DNA of 64,000 nucleotides from an uncultured Oscillospiraceae bacterium (GTDB lineage: Bacteria; Bacillota; Clostridia; Oscillospirales; Oscillospiraceae): NCBI GenBank assembly GCA_944385365.1, contig CALWWW010000005.1:56281-120280 (forward strand), given 5' to 3'. A program made the position numbers and the translations under genes. Of the stretch, positions 17,481 to 25,737 are shown piece after piece (the first letter of the stretch is position 1; every line of letters begins with the position of its first letter). The notes under the pieces are model-generated. The model made no database searches. It was not told where the DNA came from and saw nothing but the letters and a program-made list of their open reading frames with translations.

Positions 17481-17660
17481 ATGGTCCCCGCCATCCACCC
17501 CGTGGGGGCGGTGGCGGGGACCATGGCCGTTGGCCGGGGATTGCGCCATCTGCGGATGGCGCTGGAAACGACGGGGGATTTCGCGCCTTGCGAGGCGCGA
17601 CCAGAGGCGCTGCCTCTGGACTCCGCGATTTTTTTGTAAAAAAATCGAGTAAAAACTTTC
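17481..17660 (-). repeat. Dispersed hairpin repeat, copy 3 (full, inverted)
   Basis: Read on the minus strand it follows copies 1 and 2: AAAGTTTTTACTCG, an AT hairpin, CCAGAGGC/GCCTCTGG, CGCGCCT/AGGCGCG, GCGCCAT/ATGGCGC, and a long terminal hairpin starting ATGGTCCCCGCC. It begins right at the stop codon of the MocR-like gene and lies in the same orientation as that gene. Confidence 0.85.
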
Positions 17661-19030
17661 TATTTCCAGGCTTCACACAGGGCGGCGGCTCCGTCCTGGA
17701 GCTGCCGGTCACTGAGGTCGGCAAATCCCAGCAGCACCTTGCCGTCATAGGGACACGGACCCATAAAATAGGGGGAAATGGGATAGACCCGGACACCGTG
17801 GTCCAACGCAAGCCGGCATAGTTCGGATTCCGTGCGGCCGGTTTTCGACTGCATTGTCAGATGGTGACCGGCGGCCTCACCGATGATGTGCATGGTGTGG
17901 TCCAGCGGGGCCAGGGCTTCCACCAGCGCTTTGCGTTTGGCCCGGCAATAGACCCGCATCCGGTTCAGATGGGTCTCAAAGTGGCCCCGTATAAGAAATT
18001 CCCGCAGGGCCAGCTGCTCCATGGTGGACACCTGACAGGCAAATCCGCTGTATTCCTGCCGGTAGAGGGTCAGCAGCTGGGGCGGCAGCACCAGATAGGC
18101 CAGACGCAGCGCCGGGGCCACACTGCGGGAAAAGGTGCCCAAATAAATGACCCGGTCGTTGGGGTCAATGCTTTGCAGCGACGGCATGGGGCGGGCGTCG
18201 TAGCGGAACTCCGAATCGTAGTCATCCTCCAGAATGTAGCGAAACGCCCCTTGACCGGCCCAGTTCAGCAGCCGGGCCCGGCGGCCCATGGGCATGGACA
18301 GGCCCAGGGGGTACTGGTGGGAGGGTGTGGTGTACAGCAGTACATGGTCCAGCTGCTCCAACGGCTCCACCATGACGCCCTGGCGGTCGATCTCCGCCGG
18401 GAGGACCCGGTGGCCCATCCGGGCAAACAGCCGGTATCCCCGGTTGTAGACGGGGTTTTCCACGGCCATGGTGCAGTCGTTGGGCAGAATATAACTGAGC
18501 ATGCTCAACAAGGCATCGGTACCGGCTCCCAGGACCACTTGTTCTACGGTGCAGCGGACGCCGCGGGCGGCGTAGAGATAGTCGGCCACGGCCTGCCGAA
18601 GTCCTGGGTCCCCCTGGGCTTCCGTCCGCCGGAGGGCGTCCGGCTCACTGAGAGCGCCCCGGAGAAGCCGCTGCCACACGGAAAAGGGGAACTTTTCTTT
18701 TGCCACGCCGCCGGGGTGAAACTCGATGACCGGGGCCTGGGACCGGGGCGGCGGGGATGCTACGGTCCGATGGGGCAGGGACAAATTCTGTACGCTTTCA
18801 ATACCCAGTACATAATAGCCGCTGCGGGGCCGGGACTCCACAAAGCCCTCCGATTGCAGCTGACCGTAAGCGCCGTCGATGGTGTTGATGCTGACTTGCA
18901 GTTCGTTGGCCAGGGCGCGTTTGGAGGGCAGCCGCGTCCCGGCGGCCAGCTGGCCGCTCTGGATTTGTTCCCGCAGCTGGCGGTAGATGGACAGGTAGAG
19001 GGGACCGTCCTGGTCGGACAAGAGCAACAT
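17660..19030 (-). CDS. MocR/PdxR-like regulator (GntR HTH + aminotransferase domain) without PLP lysine
   Basis: 456 residues. The N-terminal GntR winged helix (LYLSIYRQLREQI, RLPSKRALANELQVS) occupies about 70 residues. A fold-type I aminotransferase domain follows, with the PLP ring-binding segment EDDYDSEFRY near 268-277. In MocR proteins the PLP lysine normally sits in GTFSK; here the motif reads GTFSRSVAPALRL, so residue 302 is Arg (codon CGC). Schiff base formation is therefore not expected, and sensing may differ from PdxR. The target genes are unknown; it lies beside TPM/TelA genes on the same strand. Confidence 0.85.
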   Translation of the reverse strand: MLLLSDQDGPLYLSIYRQLREQIQSGQLAAGTRLPSKRALANELQVSINTIDGAYGQLQSEGFVESRPRSGYYVLGIESVQNLSLPHRTVASPPPRSQAPVIEFHPGGVAKEKFPFSVWQRLLRGALSEPDALRRTEAQGDPGLRQAVADYLYAARGVRCTVEQVVLGAGTDALLSMLSYILPNDCTMAVENPVYNRGYRLFARMGHRVLPAEIDRQGVMVEPLEQLDHVLLYTTPSHQYPLGLSMPMGRRARLLNWAGQGAFRYILEDDYDSEFRYDARPMPSLQSIDPNDRVIYLGTFSRSVAPALRLAYLVLPPQLLTLYRQEYSGFACQVSTMEQLALREFLIRGHFETHLNRMRVYCRAKRKALVEALAPLDHTMHIIGEAAGHHLTMQSKTGRTESELCRLALDHGVRVYPISPYFMGPCPYDGKVLLGFADLSDRQLQDGAAALCEAWK

Positions 19031-19099
19031 ACACGTTCTTCCTTTCCAAAACGCGGGTGCCGAAGTTCCCCCGGCACCCGCGCTGCATCTGTATGGTTA

Positions 19100-19957
19100 T
19101 CAACCGCCGAAGCCGCCGCCCCGCCTGCCGCCGCCGAAGCCGCGGGAGCTTCCAAAGCCGCCGCCACGGCTGCCGCCGCCAAAACCGCCGCTGCCAAAAC
19201 CGCCTCTGCCGCCGGAGGGTCGGTCTCCGCCGCCGTGGTCGTGGCCACTGTGATGATGATGGTGGTGGTGTCTGTACCGGCCATAGGGCGGGCCGCCGAA
19301 ACCGCCATTGCTGCTGTCCACGTTGCAGACGGATACAATGACAATGGAAATGCCGAAGACCACCAGCAGCACAATGACCAGAATCAGGAGGGCCTGCATA
19401 CCGTTGCTTATGCCGTCCTGAGCCGTCACAGTGTCTTCGTACCAGGTATAGAGGTCCGGAAACAGCTCCGTCAAAATCTCGTTGGCGTCCTCGGTGACGC
19501 TGCGGCTGTCAAAGCAGGCTGTTACGGTGGTGGTCAATGTCTGGTCCACATAGGAGCTGATATCGGCGCCGGGCTGCATGTACCAGCGGCCCGAAGCGGC
19601 GTCCAGCAGCAGGATCATGTCCCACCCGCTGAGATCGCCCTTGGCAGCCCAGTCCTCGGCACGGGTCTGGAGGTCCGCGCCGCCGCTGTCCTCCGTGACC
19701 ACGGCCACAATGCTGCCCCAGCCGTGGTCCAATGCACCCATATAAGATGCTACAAGTTGCTCTGTGTCATCGCTGAGCAGATCGGCCTCGTCGGCAATCC
19801 AGTCCAGATAGCTGCTGTAATTGGTCTTGCCGTATTCCAAAGGCGTTTGGTCGGCCGCCGTCTCATTGGGTCTGGCGAAAAAGCCGTAAGCGCAACAGCC
19901 CACGATCACCACAGCCGTCAATATGATAGCAAAAATGCGGTTTTTCAGTAGTTTCAT
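19100..19957 (-). CDS. TPM-domain membrane protein with His/Gly-rich tail
   Basis: 285 residues. An N-terminal membrane anchor (about residues 8-28) precedes an extracytoplasmic TPM (YgcG/Psb32-like) domain with YLDWIADEADLLSDDTEQLV. A second membrane segment (about 187-210) follows, then a C-terminal tail of about 70 residues. The tail has seven consecutive His and many Gly-Gly-Phe and Arg-Gly-Gly units. TPM proteins are linked to membrane protein turnover, but the exact reaction here is unknown. It is downstream of XpaC and TelA genes on the same strand and may be co-expressed. Confidence 0.75.
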   Translation of the reverse strand: MKLLKNRIFAIILTAVVIVGCCAYGFFARPNETAADQTPLEYGKTNYSSYLDWIADEADLLSDDTEQLVASYMGALDHGWGSIVAVVTEDSGGADLQTRAEDWAAKGDLSGWDMILLLDAASGRWYMQPGADISSYVDQTLTTTVTACFDSRSVTEDANEILTELFPDLYTWYEDTVTAQDGISNGMQALLILVIVLLVVFGISIVIVSVCNVDSSNGGFGGPPYGRYRHHHHHHHSGHDHGGGDRPSGGRGGFGSGGFGGGSRGGGFGSSRGFGGGRRGGGFGG

Positions 19958-19994
19958 GGGAATACCGTCCTAACTGTCATGGAGAGGAAACACC

Positions 19995-21131
19995 TCAACC
20001 ACGAACCTCCAGCAGCTTCTGTTTCAGCTCGCCCTCGATGCGGCGCAGCTCGGCTTCGGCCTCCCGGCGCTTCTGGGCGCCCTCGGTTTGGATTTGCAGG
20101 ACTTCGTCCAGGGTGGAGATCAGGCTTTGATTGGTGTGCTGCAGCGTCTCAATGTCCACCACGCCACGCTCAGAGGCCCGTGCCGTCTCTACAGTGGCTA
20201 GTTTCAGCTTGTCGGCGTTCTTCCGCAGGAGTTCGTTGGTCATGTCGGTGACCTGCCGCTGGGCCTCCATGGCCTGCTGGGTGTGGTGGGTGCCCAGGGC
20301 CAGCACCATCTGGCTCTTCCACAGGGGAATGGTGTTGATGATGGTGGTCTGAATCTTCTCGGTCATGATGGTGTTGTTGTTCTGAATCATGCGGATCTGC
20401 GGGGCCATCTGAATGGAAATGACACGGGTCAGCTCCAGGTCATGGAGCTTCTTTTCAAACCGCTGGCAGAGGTTGGCGTAATCGTTGGCCGCCTGGGCGT
20501 CCTCGGCGGAACCGCTGGCTTGGGCCTTCTGCTGCAGCTGGGCCAGGGTGGTGGTCCGCTCCTGCTGGAGCTTCTCCTTACCGGCCAGAATATACATGGT
20601 CAGCTGCTTGTAGTATTCCAGATTCTTCTGGTACATCTGGTCCAGAATGGCCACGTCTTTCATCAGGGTGATCTGGTGCTTTTCCAGCTGGCCGGTGATC
20701 TTGTCCACATTGACCGCGGCCTTCTCATATTTGGCCTTTAACGTCTCAATGCTGCGGCCCGCCTTGCGGAAAAAGCCGAAAAGTCCCTTCTTTTCCTCTT
20801 CCTCCTCGGCGTCAAAGCCCCGGAGCTCCACCATCAGGGAACTGATCATGTCGCCCACCTCGCCCAGGTCCTTGGTGCGGACCGAGGACAGGGCGCTCTC
20901 GGAAAAATCGGTGACGTTTTTCTGTGCCGCCACGCCGTATTGCAGAATCTGGGTGGAATTGGTCAGGTCGATCTGCTGGGCGAAGGTATGGACGGCTTCC
21001 TGCTCGGCTGCGCTGAGCTTTTGCAGCTCATCGTCGGCCTGGGGCGCCGGAGCGGGCTCGGGCTTGGTAGTCTCCTGGGGCTCCAGGGTCAGCTCGGGGG
21101 TCAGGGTCAACTGGGGAATCTTCTCATCCAT
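19995..21131 (-). CDS. TelA-family (toxic anion resistance) protein
   Basis: 378 residues, mostly helical. The TelA core is seen from about residue 55 to the end: GLFGFFRKAGRSIETLKAKYEKA, ITLMKDVAILDQMYQKNLEYY and IPLWKSQMVLALG. Family members are named for tellurite resistance and are often found with XpaC; a defined biochemical role is not established. The N-terminal 40 residues are Pro/Glu-rich and probably flexible. It starts seven bases after the XpaC gene, so the two are surely one operon. Confidence 0.88.
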   Translation of the reverse strand: MDEKIPQLTLTPELTLEPQETTKPEPAPAPQADDELQKLSAAEQEAVHTFAQQIDLTNSTQILQYGVAAQKNVTDFSESALSSVRTKDLGEVGDMISSLMVELRGFDAEEEEEKKGLFGFFRKAGRSIETLKAKYEKAAVNVDKITGQLEKHQITLMKDVAILDQMYQKNLEYYKQLTMYILAGKEKLQQERTTTLAQLQQKAQASGSAEDAQAANDYANLCQRFEKKLHDLELTRVISIQMAPQIRMIQNNNTIMTEKIQTTIINTIPLWKSQMVLALGTHHTQQAMEAQRQVTDMTNELLRKNADKLKLATVETARASERGVVDIETLQHTNQSLISTLDEVLQIQTEGAQKRREAEAELRRIEGELKQKLLEVRG

Positions 21132-21137
21132 GCTGCA

Positions 21138-21794
21138 TTACTCCTTCGTCGTAAAATCCTTGGTATCCCGCAGGCCCTGGGCCTGCAGCATCTGTTCCAT
21201 GACGGTGATTTCTGCGTTGATATCCACCACATCCTGGGCAAACAGACTGTCCAGCTGCCGTGCAAAGGCTTCACGGATGGTGTGGAGCATTCCGGCAATG
21301 CGGCCCATGGCCTCCTGAATGTCTCCCGTGTCCAGCCCCTGGCTCTGGAGCGCCACATAGCGTTCCAACAGCGTAATGGTGGTGGGTAAATAGTAGTTGA
21401 GGAACTGGCGGCAGCGCGGTACGTACTGCTTGTCCGCTTCCAGACGGGCAAAAATTTTACGGGTCAAATCCTCCAGAGCCGACAGGTTCTCGGAGATGTC
21501 CTCATCGGGAATCTGTTCGTTGAGACGGCGGATGGCCGCGATGGATTCCCGGCCCTGCCGGATGACCTCGTCCAGCTCCTGGTCGCCGGTGTCCGGCTCC
21601 GGTTCCGGCGCCTCCACCTGGACGGTGGTACCGGGGAAGAAAACCCGCATGAGGAAGTACCCGCCCACGGAGAGGGCGGCACAGATCACCACGTCCAAAA
21701 GACGATGGAGCCCCGTGATCAGGGTATAGACCAGCCAGACGGCGGCAATGGTATAGATGGGAACCACCGACGGCTTGCGGACAGATTGCATCAT
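21138..21794 (-). CDS. XpaC-family protein (5-bromo-4-chloroindolyl phosphate hydrolysis family)
   Basis: 218 residues. Two predicted membrane helices lie at the N-terminus (about residues 10-55), followed by an acidic linker and a cytosolic helical XpaC domain (ELDEVIRQGRESIAAIRRLN, YLPTTITLLERYV). The family name comes from a B. subtilis phenotype; the enzymatic activity is unclear. The start is uncertain: ATG 21794, ATG 21791 and GTG 21800 are in frame and none has a strong Shine-Dalgarno. XpaC next to TelA is a common pairing in Firmicutes. Confidence 0.83.
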   Translation of the reverse strand: MMQSVRKPSVVPIYTIAAVWLVYTLITGLHRLLDVVICAALSVGGYFLMRVFFPGTTVQVEAPEPEPDTGDQELDEVIRQGRESIAAIRRLNEQIPDEDISENLSALEDLTRKIFARLEADKQYVPRCRQFLNYYLPTTITLLERYVALQSQGLDTGDIQEAMGRIAGMLHTIREAFARQLDSLFAQDVVDINAEITVMEQMLQAQGLRDTKDFTTKE

Positions 21795-21890
21795 AGACAC
21801 ACCAACTTTACTACAGGAATGCGGTTTCCCGGTGAAATGCTATAGATTCATCTTACCCATTTCAGGCCCCGGTGTCAACTGCATCTGTCG

Positions 21891-21919
21891 TTGACAGGGG
21901 AGAACGGGAGGGATATAAT
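21891..21919 (+). promoter_or_regulatory. Consensus promoter of rpe
   Basis: TTGACA (21891-21896) and TATAAT (21914-21919) match the sigma-70/sigma-A consensus perfectly and are 17 bases apart. The start would be near 21926, leaving about 160 bases of leader before rpe. Confidence 0.85.
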
Positions 21920-21925
21920 GAACAC

Positions 21926-22084
21926 AACCCCATGGGGCCGTCCGATGGACGGCCCCTATCTGAAGCGGCCGGCAGGGCCTGCGCGGGAGTCGAGAGCCTA
22001 CCTGCCATGGTGGCCGCATACTCAAGTTTATGATGGAACTCCCGCCATTGTGACACCATTCGATGTTTTTTGGAGGTTCCACCT
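21926..22084 (+). promoter_or_regulatory. Structured 5' leader of rpe (candidate cis-regulatory RNA)
   Basis: The leader starts with a perfect 10-bp hairpin (21934-21943 with 21947-21956). A nested stem follows, GCGGCC with GGCCGC enclosing GGCAGG with CCTGCC. Inside its loop, GCGGGAGT can pair with ACTCCCGC downstream (pseudoknot or alternative helix), and ATGGTG can pair with CACCAT near 22054. A T6 run (about 22066-22071) and GGAGG precede rpe. I recognise no known riboswitch class. Confidence 0.4.
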
Positions 22085-22753
22085 ATGCAGTGTAAAGTCG
22101 CACCGTCCATTTTGTCGGCCAACTTCAACCGCCTGGGCCAAGACATCGCCCGGTGCCGGGAGACCGGCGCCGACTATCTTCATTTTGACGTGATGGACGG
22201 CAATTTTGTCCCCAATATTTCCTTTGGCCTGCCGGTGCTGGAGTCGGTCCGCAAGGAGACCGACATGGTGCTGGACGTCCATCTGATGATCGATCGGCCG
22301 GTTCGTTATGTGGAGCGGTTCTGCCAGGCCGGGGCCGATATCGTCACGGTCCACGTGGAGGCCGACACGGAGGAGAACACCCGCAAGGCCCTGGAGCTGA
22401 TTCGCGGCTGCGGCAAGCGGGCCGCCGTCAGCGTTAAGCCCAAAACCCCCGCCGAGGCCGTGCTGCCGTTCCTGGAGCTGTGCTCCATGGTGCTGGTCAT
22501 GACGGTGGAGCCGGGCTTCGGCGGCCAATCCTTCATGGCCGATATGATGCCCAAGGTCACGGCCATTCGCCGCTATATCAGCGAGAAGGGTCTGGACTGC
22601 GAGGTGGAGGTGGACGGCGGTGTGGCCCTGGACACGGCCAAAACCTGCGCTGACGCCGGCGCCAATGTGCTGGTCACCGGCAGCGCCTTTTTCAAGGCCG
22701 CCGAACCGGCCGCCTTTGTGGAAGCGCTCCACGGCTTGGCGGTGCGCGCATGA
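22085..22753 (+). CDS. rpe: Ribulose-phosphate 3-epimerase
   Basis: 222-residue TIM barrel that interconverts ribulose 5-phosphate and xylulose 5-phosphate in the pentose phosphate pathway. Motifs are VAPSILSANF, HFDVMDGNFVPNISFG with metal-binding His/Asp, VHLMIDRP, VMTVEPGFGGQ and the phosphate loop VDGGV. ATG 22085 follows GGAGG; the upstream in-frame TTG is rejected. It overlaps the next gene by ATGA. Confidence 0.96.
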   Translation: MQCKVAPSILSANFNRLGQDIARCRETGADYLHFDVMDGNFVPNISFGLPVLESVRKETDMVLDVHLMIDRPVRYVERFCQAGADIVTVHVEADTEENTRKALELIRGCGKRAAVSVKPKTPAEAVLPFLELCSMVLVMTVEPGFGGQSFMADMMPKVTAIRRYISEKGLDCEVEVDGGVALDTAKTCADAGANVLVTGSAFFKAAEPAAFVEALHGLAVRA

Positions 22754-23571
22754 GGGCCATGCACTACCGGGGTCTCAAACAGGCGGCGCGGCGCTGTCTC
22801 CGGGACAGCCACACCCCCTACCGCCGTCTGACGCTGCTGTTTCTCCTGTGCTTCCTGGGCCTGTCGATGCTCTGCGATTTGATTTCCTTTTATCTGGAAC
22901 ACCGCCTGGAACAGGAGACGGGCTTCGGCACCATCGCGCTGCAAAATCAGGCGGATTTGTTCAACGTTTTGTCCATGGTGGGGCTCAGCGTTGTGGGCAG
23001 CCTGTGGAACGCGGGCTACAGCTGGTTTGCGCTGCGCATCAGCCGGGGACAACCGGCGTCCTTCGGGGATTTCTTCCAGGGATTCCGGCTGGTGAGCCGG
23101 GTCCTGGCGGTGGTTGTGCTCCAATCCATCCTTATCGCCGCCTGGTCTATGCTGTTTCTGCTGCCGGGCTTGGTGGCCATGTACCGCTATCGGATGGCCG
23201 TCTTTGCCGTGCTGGACGACCCAGACCTGGGGCCGCTGCAGGCGTTGTCCTACTCCTCCCGGCTGACCTACGGCCATAAGATGGAGCTGCTGATGCTGGA
23301 CCTGCGGTTCTTCTGGTATTACGGTACGTTGTTCCTGGTGCAGCTGGCAGTTATGGCCTATAATTATGGTTTCCTGCCGGTGGGCGCTTATACGGACCGG
23401 GGCTACTGGACGATATATATTCTCTATCAGGGCGTTATGCTGCTGGTGGAAACGCTGGCGCTGGCCTATGTGACGGCCACCCAGGCTCATGCGTTCAACT
23501 GGCTCCAGACCCTGGACCGGGACCGCATGGAAGACCTGCGCCGCAGCTACGGCGGCGGATACCCTATGTGA
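22750..23571 (+). CDS. DUF975-family integral membrane protein
   Basis: 273 residues with about five or six membrane segments (LTLLFLLCFLGLSML near 28-42; VLAVVVLQSILIAAWSMLFLL near 116-136, given here as two parts VLAVVVLQSIL and IAAWSMLFLL). The family's hallmark FGDFFQGF after the second helix and the LLPGLVAMYRYRMA segment are present. No activity is assigned to this family. It is translationally coupled to rpe (ATGA overlap), which gives no clear functional hint. Confidence 0.75.
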   Translation: MRAMHYRGLKQAARRCLRDSHTPYRRLTLLFLLCFLGLSMLCDLISFYLEHRLEQETGFGTIALQNQADLFNVLSMVGLSVVGSLWNAGYSWFALRISRGQPASFGDFFQGFRLVSRVLAVVVLQSILIAAWSMLFLLPGLVAMYRYRMAVFAVLDDPDLGPLQALSYSSRLTYGHKMELLMLDLRFFWYYGTLFLVQLAVMAYNYGFLPVGAYTDRGYWTIYILYQGVMLLVETLALAYVTATQAHAFNWLQTLDRDRMEDLRRSYGGGYPM

Positions 23572-23588
23572 ATGGGAACGAAACAGGA

Positions 23589-23630
23589 AAAGGGCTGTTG
23601 CAGAATGGTTGGATTCTGCAACAGCTCTTT
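23589..23630 (+). terminator. Terminator after the rpe operon
   Basis: A 17-bp stem (23589-23605 with 23614-23630; one G-U pair) has a TTTGG tail. The A-rich 5' side could also let it act on the minus strand. Confidence 0.8.
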
Positions 23631-23681
23631 GGTGTATGATGGCGGTTATCGAAAGTTCGGCAGGCATACCCGTTTGATCTC

Positions 23682-23888
23682 GTAGGGCGGGACCTGCGTG
23701 TCCCGCCACTGGTATGCACCATCGACCACCAACAACGTAGGGGCCGGCATCCTTGACGGCCCCGGACAAATTGTGCCATGGGCGCGTCAGGGATGCCGCG
23801 CCCTACGGATGTGGATGCGGATTCGCCCCAGTGCCGTCCAGTAATCGCCGGTGTTGCCGCACGGCAGGACACACAGGTCCCGCCCTAC
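23682..23888. mobile_element. MITE-like element with nested inverted repeats
   Basis: The ends are 26-base inverted repeats (23682-23707 and 23863-23888) that agree at 24 positions and begin GTAGGGCGGGACCTG. A second inverted pair lies inside (23737-23763 and 23781-23806, beginning GTAGGG). The element is 207 bp, has no gene, and sits in the gap between two operons. No clear target-site duplication is visible. Such GTAGGG-type elements look like non-autonomous mobile repeats; no transposase is in the window. Confidence 0.6.
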
Positions 23889-23960
23889 AAATACAATTCA
23901 AGCCCCATACTGTACTTCGTATAACCGCCATACATGGAAAGCAGATGGGGCCTGTGACAG

Positions 23961-23993
23961 AACAAAACCGGGGCAGCGTCAGCTGCCCCGGTT
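23961..23993 (-). terminator. Terminator of the NCS2 permease gene
   Basis: A 12-bp stem AACCGGGGCAGC (23966-23977) pairs with 23982-23993, loop GTCA. On the minus strand it is followed by TTTTGTT. Confidence 0.85.
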
Positions 23994-24015
23994 CGCGTAT
24001 GTGTACAATTTGGAA

Positions 24016-25413
24016 TCAATGGGTCAGGAAGAAGGTCAGGGTGAAGAGAATGCCGATGACCCAGGTGGCTGCCTTGATCTCGCGGGCCTTGCCGGTGAAC
24101 AGGGCAATGATGGTCCAGGAGATGATACCAAAGGCGATGCCGAAGGAAATGCTGTAGGTGAACGACATCATGGCGATGGTCAGGAAAGCCGGGACGGCGA
24201 TTTCCGGCGTGGTCCACTCGATATCGCGGACACAGTTCATCATCAGCACACCCACATAGATCAGCGCCGCCGCGGTGGCGTAGGTGGGAATCAGCTGGGC
24301 CAGAGGCGCCAGGAACATGGCGATGAAGAAGAACAGGGCCGTGAACATGGAGGACAGACCGGTGCGGCCGCCCTCGCCGATGCCGGCGGAGGACTCCACA
24401 AAGGTGGTGACGGTGGAGGTACCGCAGATGGCGCCGCAGGCGGTGGCCACGGCGTCGGCCAGCATGGCCTTGTCCATGTTGGGGACGTCGCCCTGCTTGG
24501 TCAGCAGGTTGCCGCGGGCGCAGGCACCGTAGAGGGTGCCCAGGGTGTCGAACATATCCACCATGCAGAAGGCCAGGGCTGTGGTCAGGAACATGACGAT
24601 GAAACCGCCGGTGCCGTTGGCGGCAATATAGGCGGAGAAGTCAAAGCCCTCTGTGAAGACCTTGAACAGGGACAGCTCGGCAAACTCCCGGAATGCGGTA
24701 AAGGGGTTGAAGTTCATACCGGCAAAGAAGCCTTCATAGAAGCCGGGAACCGTGAAGCCCAGGACGTAGTAAGCCACAGCGCCGCCCAGGATGCCCCACA
24801 GGACTGCGCCCTTGACGCCGCGCTTGGTGAGAATGGCAATGGCCAGAACGGCGAAGAAGGTGACCAGCATGGGCATGATGGAGCCCCAGGTGGCGTTGCC
24901 GGAGTACAGGTTGAAGGAAGCCAGACCCACCAGAGTGGAGCTGTCCACCACGAGACCGGCGTTTTGCAGGCCCAGGAACGCAATGAACAGACCGATACCG
25001 GCGGGGATAGCCATACGGACGGCGGCGGGGATGGCGTCAAAAATCTTCTTGCGCAGGCCGGTGACGGTCAGCAGGATGAAGATGATGCCGTCGGCCAGGA
25101 CCAGCACCAGGGCGTTGGCATAGCTGAGGCCCAGGTTGAAACAGACGGTGTAGACGAAATAGGCGTTGAGGCCCATGCCGGAGGCCTGGGCCAGGGGCAG
25201 GTTGGACAGCAGACCGATGAGCACCGTGCCGATGACGGCGGAGATGGCCGTAGCAATATACACAGCGTTGTAGGTGACCTGGCCTTCCAGCTCGGCAAAC
25301 ATGCCAGCGTTGACCATGAGGATGTAGGCCATGGCCATAAAGGTGGTGAAGCCGGCGACAAGCTCGGTGCGGACTGTGGTGCCGTGCTCCTTCAGTTTAA
25401 AGAATTGTTCCAT
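24016..25413 (-). CDS. NCS2/AzgA-type purine permease
   Basis: 465 residues with about 12 to 14 membrane helices. The N-terminus MEQFFKLKEHGTTVRTELVAG (shown in part: KLKEHGTTVRTE), FTTFMAMAYILMVN, ASGMGLNAYFVYTV and VESSAGIGEGGRTGL are typical of AzgA-like guanine/hypoxanthine/adenine permeases. It imports nucleobases by proton symport. ATG 25413 follows GGAGGG; the longer frame to 25524 is not used. It is divergent from a purine-type phosphoribosyltransferase gene, which supports a purine salvage role. Confidence 0.9.
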   Translation of the reverse strand: MEQFFKLKEHGTTVRTELVAGFTTFMAMAYILMVNAGMFAELEGQVTYNAVYIATAISAVIGTVLIGLLSNLPLAQASGMGLNAYFVYTVCFNLGLSYANALVLVLADGIIFILLTVTGLRKKIFDAIPAAVRMAIPAGIGLFIAFLGLQNAGLVVDSSTLVGLASFNLYSGNATWGSIMPMLVTFFAVLAIAILTKRGVKGAVLWGILGGAVAYYVLGFTVPGFYEGFFAGMNFNPFTAFREFAELSLFKVFTEGFDFSAYIAANGTGGFIVMFLTTALAFCMVDMFDTLGTLYGACARGNLLTKQGDVPNMDKAMLADAVATACGAICGTSTVTTFVESSAGIGEGGRTGLSSMFTALFFFIAMFLAPLAQLIPTYATAAALIYVGVLMMNCVRDIEWTTPEIAVPAFLTIAMMSFTYSISFGIAFGIISWTIIALFTGKAREIKAATWVIGILFTLTFFLTH

Positions 25414-25541
25414 TGCATTACCCTCCGTTTCCGGGGTCCGCGGTGAAAAAAGGACCAAACGCCTGCTGTACACCTGTTCTGCTACAGATTTTTCCGACGT
25501 CTGATCCATTCCCACGGGCCACATGTTAAGATTCTATGAAC

Positions 25542-25570
25542 AGTATAATCGACTGGTAACGAAAATACAA
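25542..25570 (-). promoter_or_regulatory. Promoter of the purine permease
   Basis: On the minus strand TTGTAT (25570-25565) and TATACT (25547-25542) are 17 bases apart. The start would be near 25535, leaving a leader of about 120 bases. The leader has small hairpins, but I could not match it to a purine riboswitch. Confidence 0.6.
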
Positions 25571-25654
25571 TGGATTGGGCATTGTGTTTTTGCTCAAAAA
25601 ACGAATGCAAAATTTGTCAGAATGGCAAACAGATTTTGCGGCCTGACCGGTGAA

Positions 25655-25683
25655 TTGACAAGAACTATTGGGCGGTTTATAAT
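25655..25683 (+). promoter_or_regulatory. Promoter of the phosphoribosyltransferase
   Basis: TTGACA (25655-25660) and TATAAT (25678-25683), spaced 17 bases, are perfect consensus boxes. GGAGAAG (about 25724) then leads into ATG 25738. Confidence 0.85.
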
Positions 25684-25737
25684 GAATTGTACAAAAAACG
25701 CCCTGTAACACCGTGTTTGTAAAGGAGAAGAACTGCT

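Noticed and set aside
15053-17524. Minus-strand frame of 823 codons across fucI
   Set aside because: It is opposite L-fucose isomerase with low-complexity composition and no family marks.
25414-25535. Purine riboswitch in the permease leader
   Set aside because: A TCATAxAATC start recalls the purine aptamer, but the GTTTCTACC core and the matching second half are missing.
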